A stretch of 64,000 nucleotides of DNA, taken from the NCBI GenBank assembly GCA_963930655.1, contig OZ005607.1, forward strand, positions 25,490,874 to 25,554,873, read 5' to 3'. The position numbers and the translations under genes are program-made. The notes under the pieces are model-generated. The model did no database searches, was not told the DNA's origin, and was given only the letters and a program-made list of their open reading frames with translations. This document shows positions 1-11,699 of this stretch, piece after piece. Source of the stretch: Myrica gale. Lineage: Eukaryota > Streptophyta > Magnoliopsida > Fagales > Myricaceae. Numbering within the stretch: position 1 is the stretch's first letter; each line of letters starts with the position of its first letter.

Positions 1-99
1 TGTTATTAGTTTAAAAAGTATATAACGTGGTAGAAAGTTGTAATTCTCTGTTGCCAGATATAACAATGTTGAGCAGAGAATGACAATATATTATTTTGA

Positions 100-409
100 A
101 AAGAGTCATTTTGAACTCTTTAACTATTAATGCAATTTCAATTAAGGGTTTAAACTATCAATCTTGACACATTGAGTCCTCAAACTTTCAAAATTAATCA
201 AATTGCGCTCTGAAATAGAATCTGAAGATCAAAATCGTGTCACGTAGCTCATTCACAATACACGTGGCACGAGTTTGATCGTTGGATCATTTTTAGCGGT
301 ACAAATTGATGAATTTTAGTAGTTCGTGGGCTCAATGTCAAAAATAATAATTTAGACCCTTATTTGAAATTAACTCGGTAGTTAGGGGCTCAAAGTGATG
401 TTTTCCCTA
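100..409. mobile_element. Mutator-like MITE with long imperfect inverted repeats
   Basis: About 105 bp at the left (100-205) are mirrored, imperfectly, by the last 105 bp (305-409). Both arms carry the same short motifs, such as CTTTGA, AAGGGT and TTGACA followed by CATTGAG. Flanks TTATTTTGA (91-99) and TTATTTCAA (410-418) match at 7 of 9 positions, as expected for an old 9-bp Mutator target duplication. There is no coding capacity. Family assignment rests on target size and long arms only. Confidence 0.5.
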
Positions 410-902
410 TTATTTCAAAAGCGTGGTGATTTATCAATCTCAACCAATCATGCTTGTAGGTTAATATCGCTATATTATGTCTCTGCTTATCAAAGGGAGG
501 AGACTGGAAAAGGACATTTCATCTCAATTATAGGATCATGACGTGTGGGTAAGTTTCTAGAAAGGTCATCAAAACGACATCACTTGTACTGATCCTTATA
601 AGAAACCCAGCTAAGCATGTCTAAATCAATGGAGTCTGGAGAGGCAAAGAATGAACAATCAATGGAGAGATCCAGAGACGAAAAAGTATGACTTCTGCCA
701 GAGACATGGAGTTATGGCCTTTTATCCTTCTGTGGTCCAGCCTGCACCGTAGGTGCCACTTTGCATTGAGGACAATGAACATAACCCATAGAATGCCGTC
801 GGTTCGACTTTGCTTTGAAGTGGATGGTCTAATTGGGAGAAAGAAAGATCGCTCTCAAACTTATTGAAAGAAAGAAAGAAAAAGTCGGGCCAATTTACTC
901 TG
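410..902. other. Intergenic DNA, no gene recognised
   Basis: No open frame of note, no exon-like conserved stretch and no repeat structure that I could support. A short purine-rich stretch near 840-890 contains GAAA runs. Confidence 0.5.
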
Positions 903-1042
903 TATATTGAACTTTCAATGCCCTATTGTTGGGAAATATCCTTGAATCAATTCGAGATCTCCATCTATGGATTATATTGAGCTTTCAATACCCTATTGTA
1001 GGGAAATATCCTTGAATCAATTCGAGATCTCCATCTATGGAT
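903..1042. repeat. 70-bp tandem duplication
   Basis: Two head-to-tail copies of a 70-bp unit (903-972 and 973-1042), both starting TATATTGA and ending in CCATCTATGGAT. They differ at only a few positions, so the duplication is recent. The surroundings are non-coding. Confidence 0.85.
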
Positions 1043-2205
1043 TCCAAGCTTTAATGATCAAATTCTGCAATCAATTGTCAGGATCTAATAGAGTTTTGCA
1101 TAACCAACTAGTCACTCTGAATTGAGTCTTATTCTAAATACCATGAAAGATTGATTCAGTCTTCATTTGATTCTTCCATACATATAGTTTATTACTCTTT
1201 AGGGTTTATAGACAATATTACAGTTGCCCTATACCTTTTGGTGGTTGGTTTCATGATGATTGGAAATATTAAGTTATTTTTATGTAATTAACAAAAATTC
1301 GAGTTGAGATTGTATCTTGGACACAAGGGTTTAACTCATAATTTTTTCCAATAAGTAAATTAAAAAAAATCAAAAGAAAGGGTTCAAACCCTTTGGTTTT
1401 TCAAGCAATACAAACATATTTAAGTAATTGTAAAATGCAAATTTTGTTTTTCTTCTAAACGAATACGATATTGAGATTTTTTACTGGAATGTGATTGGTT
1501 TTTAAGATCGCTTCCGGCTTTAGGCCTTTTACTTGTTAGTCCCGGTAAAGCCCCTAGTTTTTTTTTTGAGTATTTCTATGATTATTGGCAACTTTATGGA
1601 TGGATTATTAGTACTAATATTATGTTTATGAAAGTAATTGTCATAGAGAACATTTTTTCTATCGTTGAAATAAAAATTTATTGGAACACATAATTCTATT
1701 ATATTAATAAGCCTTCAATTATGCTAATGTATAGGTAAATAGCCAGATACTTAACATCCCAATTTCCAAACACTGGGTAAGTTAAAAGGGTTCCAACCTA
1801 GATCCTCAATCTCAACTATTCTTTCATGGAGGGAGGTGCAGAAGTTCCTAGTGGAAAAGAAATTGATTCATTCTGTGATCGAAGTTCTTCATCTGGTCCA
1901 TTCCCAAAGTTGCAATCACATTAAAGGGGGTGTTTCATGGTGGCCAAGATGGAAAACAACAGGTAACGTCTCCTGTACAACACTCGTCAATTGCATTTAT
2001 TTTTTGAGAGGAAAAGAATTAAACACTCGAGGCTCATCAGCTTTTGATGGCGGTTGAGAAAATAATGAGAAAAAATTGGAGTTAGGTACGGTTGGTTGGA
2101 GTGAATTCATCCTCCTCTCCTTCCCTCAAAAGCCACAAATCATTTAGCTAGAAGGTTGGTTTTGGAGTCGAGCGATTCAATAGCTTAAAAGAAGCGTTAA
2201 TTTAT
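1043..2205. other. Intergenic DNA, no gene recognised
   Basis: AT-rich sequence with a T9 run near 1559-1567. The short open frame at 1836-2057 resembles no family I know and has no neighbouring exon signals. I see nothing to annotate. Confidence 0.45.
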
Positions 2206-2386
2206 CTTACTTGTAGAAAACTTCAATCGAAATAAAAGGACTAATCACCAGAGAAGATCTCGATCAATCTTACTTGTAGAAAACTTAGATCGAAATAAAA
2301 AGACTAACCACCAAGAAGATCTTGATCAATCTTACTTGTAAAAACTTCAATTGAAATAAAATGACTAACCACCGGGGAAGATCTCC
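2206..2386. repeat. Three tandem copies of a 62-63 bp unit
   Basis: Units start at 2206, 2269 and 2331, each opening with CTTACTTGTA and containing GAAATAAAA, GACTAA and GAAGATCT in the same order. Copies 1 and 2 are nearly identical and copy 3 is more diverged and fades near 2386. Non-coding minisatellite-like array. Confidence 0.85.
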
Positions 2387-3952
2387 TTCGTGGCTAACCC
2401 TTAACCTATTATGGGAAGTCTTCCCTTGAGTGGTCTTGCACGCACTGATCGCACAACACATGCAACGATAAGTCAAGAACTTGCTCACAGATAGAACTCA
2501 AGTTAGAGGATTGAAATTGCCATTTCAATGGCACAATTCTGATCTTGACTTGACAGTTCCTAGCTGTAATAGCAGCTGGTTTGACAGCAATATACCAGAC
2601 ATGGCACATGCACATTGCACAATCTTAATCGCGTCAGTGAAAGTTCTTGTTCTACCGGTTGGTTTTCTACTCAGTCACCTCGTATTCACTAGAAGGAAAG
2701 GGCATTTATGGCCTCCGAGACAGACCGATACAGAACATGTTTGGCTGGGAGTTCATTGAAAAAAAGCCTGATCAATAAATACATTAGTAGATGTTTATGT
2801 TGCTCCATTAATGATCTTTACTTAAATCCACTAAAATAGCATGGAAAGAGATGCTCACAACAAACCCTTAAGCATGAGGCCCAGCTTTGTCCGGATCAGG
2901 TTACCTATAACAGCATGGTTCCGCATCAAAGTGCAGAAAAGTAGCCTGTGGAACTTCGTCAACCTTGTGCACTGTGTTTTGGTTTGCCATTTGTATGGTA
3001 GCTGAACCGAAACCCACTAGGCCCCAGGAAAGATTATATTCACCAGGAACTCTACACTTCTTCACAATCTTCTACAGAAGGCAACAGGTGAAATTAGTTA
3101 GTATGACACACAAAATTTGTACTGACCTGACCCTTCTGTTTCGGGTAAGCGATTCAAGTATGTCACTCGGGATCAAGTAAATCAGATATATGGTTAGACA
3201 TATGATACGCATGCTTTTCCTCTGATTTGAGTAGGTCAATGTTCAACTGCTGTGACATCAAGAAAAAGAATACTGAGTTGCGTCAACTTACTGAGAACAA
3301 CTTTCCAACAGGCAACTGCCATAAGTCTGATAGAATAGCAGCTGGCACTTTGACCTGGTACATTTGGGAAATGATCTACACATAGCTACCTGCCCTGTAC
3401 AAGTGCCACACAACAATTAATGCTACATGTGAAAGATTTATCATCAGTGGTCCATACACTGTAGTTGGTCTTGTCAGAATATCCACTGAGGCTTTTCAAT
3501 TTGAAGGTTGCGAGTGAAGTTGAAGGAGGCCCCAGGAGAAATCTCATGCTAGTAGAGCATTATGGGTCAGATTGCACACCTCTCTCGCCTTCAATTTTGA
3601 GAACACAAATGGAAGCTATACTGAAAACTGTAGTGATCCTGAACTTTATGTACGAGTATTCTCCTTATTATGGTTTATCAATTTAGGGACAAAAATTATC
3701 ATGACTATCATTATGATCAACATAGCAAGAAAGTTCACAATCCAAACTCAACTTTATTGATCAAATGCAAAGTCACAAAAGGTACCAATTGCCCCGTGGG
3801 TCCATCTGATACTATTGTGAATATCTCAAGGACTGTTTTATTTTATCTTAAATCATGTCTAATTAAAGAGTGAAAATTATTACGTATCTCAGTTCTTGAA
3901 TATATAACTAGCTAAATCAATTATATCTTGAAGAAGAAAACCCAGCAGCAAG
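2387..3952. other. 3' flank of the oxidoreductase gene; nothing recognised
   Basis: About 1.5 kb beyond the stop codon of the minus-strand oxidoreductase. Several open frames of 60-90 codons occur on both strands, but none shows a known motif or a splice pattern. The composition is slightly richer in GC than the repeats further right, so an unrecognised transcript or gene relic cannot be excluded. Confidence 0.4.
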
Positions 3953-6900
3953 CTAAAATTTCTTCACAGGAACAAGTGCCCCTTGCCTTGTTCCAGATTC
4001 AAGCATCGCCTCTAGAACAGCAACATCTCTGGCCCCTTCCAGGAAAGAGAGGCGAGTGTCAGCTTCATAAGCACTCCCCTTCTGCAACATAATAAATAGG
4101 ATTAGTGGCTCAGTCCCCACACTTTGTTCGATTTGATTATCTGCATATAAATCAGTGGTTTATCCAATGAAGTTATGATAACAGAATTGAGTTGTCCGCT
4201 AACCCAAAAAAAATTTAGTCCAACAGGTAGGCAAGTCCAACTGTCCAAATAATTGAAGTAAAAAAATGTAACATGAGAGACAAGACAGGTTTGTGTAAAA
4301 GAAATCTATGAAGACGCTGTTTAGCTAGAATAACTCGTTCATTTGCCACCATCACCATACTGAAGAGCAAAATTAAACAATCAGAAGAGGTCGTAGGAAA
4401 CTGAGACCATGAAAATGTCTGAACTCATTTTCTTTGTAGAAAAATGTATTATACAAAATGCAAAAATCACAATGCATATGGTAGAAATGCAAATACCTTA
4501 ATCGACGCCTGTGATACGTTGTGTATAAAAGTTTTGAATTCATCAAGCACTCCACTGAAGGGGAAGAAGGAGCTTTTGCTTTTCCCATCAGAGCTATAAA
4601 AGCAAACCTGTGATGCATCATGTGACATCATAAGAGGTCACATCTCATTAAACGATAAGTTAGAAGACAAATAAAATATCTTTATATCTGGGACAACAAA
4701 GATTTCTACACATCTTATTGTACATGGATATTCATACCAGAACAAGAGATAACTGACAATGTACCTGGTAACCATGCCGTCCATCTAGATTTGCACGCTC
4801 AACTTGCAGTGTACCCTTTAAGCCAACAACTCTCCAGATTATCTAAACACAGCAAAATGATAATTAAAGAATCTTTTTATGTGAGAAAGACTCCAGGAAA
4901 TATACTATTTATCACATGCCTTGGGTGATCTTGAGGAGACAACCATCACAAAAACTCCGGAACATCCATTCTCCAGTTGACTAAGGCAAGGAAATTCCAG
5001 ATACTCACAATTCAGTATTTCTATTGTGTCAGGAAAGAAAGAGGGGGAAAAAACAGAAAAAGAAAAATAGACTTTATATTCTGGGAAAGAAAACTCCACC
5101 CGATTGAAACTTACAACAGAGAGGATATGTTATCTGGTGGGGGTAATGTTGTATCCACATGAGATGTCATAGCGGACACTGAGACTACTTCACATTCTAC
5201 AATCTGTCAAACAACAGGAAAACCATATTTGCGATCATGATTTGGGCTTTAGTGTAAGAAAAAAAAAGGAACCTTCCTTCCATTTTTGAGTTGAGACTAC
5301 AGTTTTGTGCATAAATGCACAGGTTAATTATTTAGGAATGTTTCATTCAAAGAAAAATCAAGCCAGTTGCTTCAATCATCTTGAGAAAGATGTTAAACAA
5401 TACCAAGAGCTAAATAACCCCAAAACCAACTCCACCCACATTCCTCCACGACAAAAGGACTGCTCTGAAATCTTTTTGTTAGAATGAACTTTAAGGGATG
5501 TTCAAAGACTGATTTTAACCAATCTGAAAAAGCAATACCAGCTGATGGCAAAAATGGAAGCACTTTCAACTTCTAGAAAATGAAACCAGTTTATAACACG
5601 AATTTATTAAACTTAACATTTCAGGATAGGCCGATGAAGTTTTCAAGCTCATGTAAAGCACAAGCCGGTAACTGTACCTCTTAGGCACATTTTGAAACCG
5701 GTTTGAGTTTGTTTTCCAGTTTCAAACCTGGTTTCCAGATATGCAAAGTTTTGTTTGCTGCAATATCTGCTTCATGGCTATTTCTTGGCATTAAACACAA
5801 CTTTGGTTACTCTGATTTTCTAGATGCTGAAAAGCCCCCAACAGTGTTAGGACTTTTATGTTAAACACCAATTTAGTGGAGTGCTCCAATTCAGTGAAAG
5901 CTTCATCTTTATCATTTTTCTCAGTAGTTTCTCACTGGACTTGAAAAGCCTGAGTCCCCTGGTCCAGAACTAAACACACAACAAAGAGATTGGCCACAAA
6001 TGAAAAGAAGAGTGTAAATGATCGTCCACGGAAGAGTTCCAGTGAAATCGAGCATTGGTGAGACTATGATTCTAACCTAAACTGTTTTTCTTTTTCGTTT
6101 TTTTAATAAGAAAGAGAACTTATTTTCCATTAACTATGCAGAAGTTTGAGATTACCATCCTCAATGCTGCAATGAAATGAACTCCCATGTCCAGGATGAA
6201 ACCCCCCTGCATAAGAAGATAAACTTGTTCCAGTAACAGATGGAAGGACTAGAGAAAGCATGCAATATGGGAAGAGAGCTAGCCGTGTTAAAGCAAGCCA
6301 TGCCTGAAAAACCAGGATGTATGGAAGATGTAAGTCCAAATGTGACAAGGAGTGAGAAGGGTGAAGTCTTCTTTGTACTTGAAATTTCATTTCAGTGTAC
6401 AGGTGCTTGAGAATGTTCTCAAAACTCTAATGGAACGTTCTACCTTGCAGTATCAAATAGGTACCTGAGAATGTAGCTCAGACAAGGCAATTCCTTAGGT
6501 GCACTACCTATGAGTATCCTTGCATAAGGTTATTCAATAAACATCATACTGAGAACTAGCTTGGGTAAAAGTGATCCAAAGCGTATACTTGATGCAAGTG
6601 TGCTTGTGCACAAGTAAAACAGATGCTTTTTAATCATTTTTATTCTGAAGCACATACGATGAAGTTGCGCCTCCAAGAGCTTGAGAAGTACGGGTTTGAA
6701 CTATTCATTGATCCTTCAATAATAACTTGGACGCTCATCATATTCCCAATGTCAGCCATTAATTTCTTGCACTGTGGAAGCAACAATGAGTGTCTGGCAA
6801 GCCAGAGCAATACAAACAATTTCAAAGAAAGACAGAAACAAGCACCTCAATAAAAGCAGGTTCAAATCGGTAGTTTTCTGCCACAGCCCAAATTGGTTGG

Positions 6901-9900
6901 CCAGGGAGATTGGCACAAATAGATCTATAGCTTGAGAGCGCAGTTTCCGACTCACTTGTAGCTGCAATATCACATGCTTATAAATTAAATCTCACCTATA
7001 CATTGTAGATATGAGTTCTGCTGATAGTAGTCTGAATGCTTGCACAAGATATCAACCCAATAAAGAACAAGGGTACAAGAAGATTACTCTTGCTGATTAT
7101 GGGCAGAGATTCAAGTCACTAGAGAGAAGAGATTGGCCAAATAACTAGTTGAACATACATTGATGGTTTTTGTGTGATAAAATAACTACAAAATAATCTC
7201 TCTCTCCCTATCAAATCATCCCTTTTCACTATAAAAAATATATATAATTCATTCAAATAATCTCTCTTCACTTTTTCACCAACTCCAACACCCCAAAATT
7301 TTAAACATCCCAAAATTTTAACACTCATACACCACCTAAAATCGCGGGCATATTAATAAGAAACTATAGGTTGCTTAAAAAACAGAAAAGCTAAACATGG
7401 TTGGATTGATGGTAGATGACGTATCAGAAGACTTAAAAGAGGGACCACAATATTCTTGAAAGCCAGAAGTGAAGGTATACCTCTTGTAAATTGTTCTGAA
7501 AATAGCAATGAGCCAAAATGAGACTCTTGATTAACAAGGTTGACAATGGATGGATGCTCAAAGACAGAGATAGGGTAGTTCCTTCGGCTGAAAACTGACT
7601 CGATAATGTAGATTGATAATTGTTACAATTATGTGGCATTGGCGCATTGCCTTTCATCTTAAACAGATGAGAGACCGTTACAGTTACCATGCCACCTCAT
7701 TTGAGAACTGTGAGTACTTTGACAATCGACAAAGATTCAAAATCAGGTGACCATGTCGAAATCCATTAACAAGCATCTCCCAGCCAAACACATTAAATTC
7801 TCGAGAAAAAAGGGGCCAAAAATATCGGGTAGTTAAACTGTTCCTTATATTGTAGAACTTCGGCAAAAATAAAATAAAATGAACATGTGTTTGAAGAAGA
7901 TGCAGCCTGGGGAAAGCTACAGAAGATGAGGGAAGCTCAGTTAGAAAGGCCGAAGAGATACCATACTTCTCACCTCACTTTTAATTTAGGGACATCTTCT
8001 ATGACAGTTTTTTTCCCTTCTAATTTGTTACATCTTCTTTTATTTTCTTCTGATAGGGTTCTTTGAAGATTGATCCCCTAGTAACTCTAGGATTCCTTTT
8101 CCTCTTTTATGGTCTTCTAGAGACTTCAGAATTATAATTTGTGGCATATATAGAGGCTTGTATTGAACCTTCTATGATCACCACATAATTAAGTCCACTA
8201 TCAGGTTGCCTAATGAACGAGAAATTCTCTTTCAGTCTTTGTTCTTCTTGTCATCAAGGAATCAAAAGAAGATTTTTCTTCTTCTTTATTTATTGTTCTG
8301 TTTATATCAAGTTCTTTTATGTCAGGTACCAGAGTAGCAGTTGGCTACCCTCTTCATGACTTCTAACAATAAGCAAACTCGTTAAAGCCACAGAGTGAGT
8401 ACACCAGGATATAATATTACTGCTGGAAAACAAACTTTACAGAAGCAAGTTACCAAATATAGCAGCAGACGCAATAATACCAGTAACAAATTTAGCAATT
8501 CACTCATATATACAGCAGCAAATATAACTATTATCGCATAGTTTTGTTTTCACCAGATGCCAGACAAAGATCAGGTATTTGTCATAGGAGTATAGATGAT
8601 CGTAATCATGTTCCTCGAGAGTTTTTGTAGATAATGTAATCATGATTATTCATGTGATGAACAGATTGAAATGCAGTACTTCAACCCAGGAGAGGACAAT
8701 AACTGATGATTGCTCCTACAAATAACTGACATGATTTAATTATGGGTACAGTTGGTCACCTATAAAACATATCTAACTGCAAAAAAGGGGGGAAAACTAG
8801 GGCAAATTGACCACAGTTATTTGTTACGTGATTGATAAGATATTGAGACTTATATAATGATGCTTGGCTAAACTGAAACATCATACTTACAAGCTGCCGC
8901 AGGTTTCTCTTCAGGCTCGCCAATTTACCCGATCAGCACGTGCCATGCCCAAACCAGAAATTTAGTACATTGGACAGGAAATATGCATTAATAATCATAA
9001 TAGAGCAGATTCAGTTAAAAAAGATAACAATGCACTGCCTCCAGGGGATATCTCTCCCCACCCCACCCCCCAGGCCCCCCTCTTTTGTTTCCTGTTTCAA
9101 AAAAATTGCCACCAGGTTATGGTTATTTTGAAACATGAATTACCTTGAAGAACGTGCTTCCCTGCCTTGAGCAGCCGCAGTGAAATGTCAACCTGAACAT
9201 ATAGCGTCACATGAAAGAGGCATCTAGCTAATGATTACACAGGTTAAAGCCCTTGGCCTTGACATTGCAAGTACCAGCAAATCTAGTGACACTAAAAAGC
9301 ACAACTTCAGTATTTTTTCTCTTCTCACATGTAATTGTACCACTTGATTGCATAACAAGCAAATCTGACAACCTAGATTTACAGTGTGTTAGTCTGTGTG
9401 TATCAGCATCCACAAGATTTATTAAAAACCATTTGAAATGTAATGCTGCAGCTTTAAACCATAACGGACAAATATGAAACCCAATAAGAAATATCACTTA
9501 GAAGAGTATTACATGCCAGAGAAGATGCTACCAACATGAGAACTGATTAATTCAACCTTTCGTAGAGGTGCACGAGAGAAATAGAATGTAATATACCTGT
9601 TTTTGTCCAGCCAAAACCACCGCAACACCAACTATTGAATCATCATGGATGATCTCATCAAGACCCACATCACCCCACTTACATATGACTCCCGGAAAAT
9701 GTTTCTGAGCTATCTCGACAGCACCTCGTGCTGATTCCTGTATACAAGCACGTATGTAAACAAGAAGTAACCCCATAACTAACTTCCTTTTCCTCAAACC
9801 CAGTTCGTTTATGCGGAGAATAGAAAAAAGGAACAAAAAAAAACTGTGGAAAAGAAAAAATTTCAGAAGAATTTATAGGCAAACACAAAAACTGATGCAT

Positions 9901-10550
9901 ACACACGCTTGCATACGCTACCATAGACATACACCGCACTACTACTTTCCTTCTCCCCAAGTCCTCTTTTTCTTTTGCGGTAATGGAAAATATCCAGCAT
10001 GAGAAACCTGAACTTTGAATCTTAATGACGTTGCTGCGATTGTTATTATAATCATTATCAATGAAACAAGGTCCACAGCTTTGTTCCGCACCAAAAAATT
10101 TTGAGCTCTAAGATTTGAAAAACAAAAGAGAGAAGCTTCCCGGAAAATCATTCGCAATTACCGTTGAAACAAAAAATGGAGATGTATCTTCCTACAACAA
10201 GGCACCATCAAGAACAAAGCGTAATTCCTACTCTCATTCCTTATTAGAGCAATGAACTGAATTCAAAGATCCCGACTCTGTCATTCTGATGATGGTTTCC
10301 TTAGATAGCCGATCTTTACCACAGAAGCTAGTTCCTTTACCAAATGTTAAACAATCACCAATCGTTGTACTATTACAAGGAGAGCAGAAGCAGAAAGAAA
10401 AAAATAAAGAAGAACCTCAGTACGGCTCCAAATGGCTTTGAGCGTGAAGAGGTGAGAGATCTCAGCAAGTATTGGAATGTACGTACTCCTCACGAAGATC
10501 CCAGCTCCAAGTATGGCTATCTGGGTTGCCTCCTTTTCCATATCTGGCAT
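3953..10550 (-). CDS. Gfo/Idh/MocA-family NAD(P)-dependent oxidoreductase, 12 exons
   Basis: Joined exons (minus strand, 5' to 3'): 10550-10416, 9737-9597, 9192-9144, 8908-8891, 6961-6846, 6771-6658, 6206-6156, 5203-5115, 4980-4920, 4842-4765, 4607-4497 and 4081-3953. They give 1092 nt and 363 residues with no internal stop. Near the N-terminus is a Rossmann nucleotide-binding loop (ILGAGIF, G15 and G17). The family's EKP motif, whose lysine acts in catalysis, is at residues 109-111. The C-terminal half carries the plant-type GFO/IDH/MocA domain with the blocks IIEGSMNSSNPYFSSSWRRN, GGFILDMGVHFIA, WRVVGLKGT and FLEGARDVAVLEAMLESG. Length fits the plant family (about 365). The substrate is unknown. 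There is no obvious targeting peptide, so it is probably cytosolic. Start ATG at 10550; a second in-frame ATG lies three codons on (10541). Intron 9 (4919-4843) has a GC donor, and exon 4 is only 18 nt. Confidence 0.93.
7172..7330. repeat. Dispersed AT-rich repeat inside intron 4 of the oxidoreductase
   Basis: About 160 bp matching, in order, a segment found again at 25235-25400, 30505-30670, 32730-32895 and 48893-49070. Shared marks are ATTCATTCAAAT, CACTTTTTCAC and ACCCCAAAATTTTAA. It has no coding capacity and no clear inverted ends. It is probably a fragment of a non-autonomous element common in this genome. Confidence 0.6.
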
Positions 10551-10580
10551 CTGCAATTGGGTTCCTCAAGGCCAAGTGGG

Positions 10581-10612
10581 TTTTTTTTTTTTTGGGGGGG
10601 GGGGGGGGGGGG
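10581..10612. repeat. T13-G19 homopolymer block in the 5' leader region of the oxidoreductase
   Basis: Thirteen T followed directly by nineteen G on the plus strand. On the sense strand of the oxidoreductase gene this reads C19-A13 and lies about 31 nt upstream of its start codon, so it is likely in the leader or core promoter. Such a tract is prone to length change and to non-B DNA structure, and the exact run lengths may also be an assembly uncertainty. Confidence 0.8.
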
Positions 10613-11699
10613 AGTGGTTCTCTTCGCCTGCTTCCGAAGTAATATAATAAATAAAGACTACTGTTGGACGTTTCGAAATGGATAGTTTAACATGTGCGAC
10701 AAGGGAGGAAGGTAATCAATGAACTTGGCGGAGCTTGGATTCCGTTGTTTAATCAATTGCGGCGACGTCTACAGGTATCAATGCTTTTGGTAACAGCATA
10801 TGGTATTTTTTAATGCGACTCACTCCAACCTTAACAAGTTTTGAGACTCAAGTCAGATGGCTTTTGTTGCCCCCTCTGTTACTGCGAGTTCGCTGCTATA
10901 ACTTCTCTGTCAAAATACCTTTCTATGGTCCATGAACATTAACCCTCAAGTTCCCGCGCTGAATAGAACTCTGCCGTTACAATCCATAAACAGTGACCGT
11001 ATCATCTCACAATTGAAAGAACAAAAACCACCTGATTTTTCTTTGCTTTAATGATGACTAGAAAAAAAAAGCAAAGAAATAGAAGAGCAAATTGGTATAA
11101 AATTTCTCCATGCGTCACATAAATTATAATTTTGTAAACAATCTTGTGACTTTTCAATAACAGTATGGCTTGGGGAAGAAATACAACAGTAGACTGTAGT
11201 GGCAGTAAATAGACCGGGGTTCCTTAAAGAGCAGCTGAGTCAAAACTCGATCAACAGCTTGGCTTGGCTCGCTGGTTACGACAGAGGAGCTAAGCTTTTG
11301 AGCCCGTCCGAAAATGGACCTAGCTTGAGCATCGAGGTGCATGGCTCTTGGAGATTCTTTAAGTGGCTCCACAAGTCCCACTATCTGCAGGCTCCTGAAA
11401 GAGTTTTCTCTTCTCTATTATTGACTATTGCTATGCCTTGTTTTCTTGCTACCATGTTCCGGATGGTCATTTGCATGGGTCTCTGGTGCTGGCCCATCTC
11501 TATAGGCTCTATAGCTCTGTCATTGCCCATGTCCCAGCAGAAAACACGGATGAATTAATTGAGGTGCACCTTTCCCAGCAGAAAAATGGCTGACAGAATG
11601 TAATTCAGAGGAGCCAAATTCTTGCAGATTGTAATAAAATGAAGAAAAACTTGCAATACTAGAGGTCAGCTTTGATCCATCACAAGCCAATCATTATGT
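10613..11699. other. Intergenic region between oxidoreductase and PPR gene
   Basis: Promoter-side DNA of the oxidoreductase (minus strand) and 3' flank of the PPR gene. The open frame at 11199-11558 has no recognisable motif and its codon pattern does not stand out. I see no further gene. Confidence 0.5.

Noticed and set aside
3465-3873. Three overlapping short frames, possible unknown gene
   Set aside because: No splice-consistent extension and no recognisable motif on either strand; left as unexplained intergenic DNA.
10344-10685. Plus-strand open frame of 113 codons through the poly-G tract
   Set aside because: It is the antisense shadow of oxidoreductase exon 1, plus glycine codons from the G run; no family resemblance.
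11199-11558. 119-codon plus-strand frame between oxidoreductase and PPR genes
   Set aside because: No known motif, and it sits in the expected 3' region of the PPR gene; not supportable as a gene.
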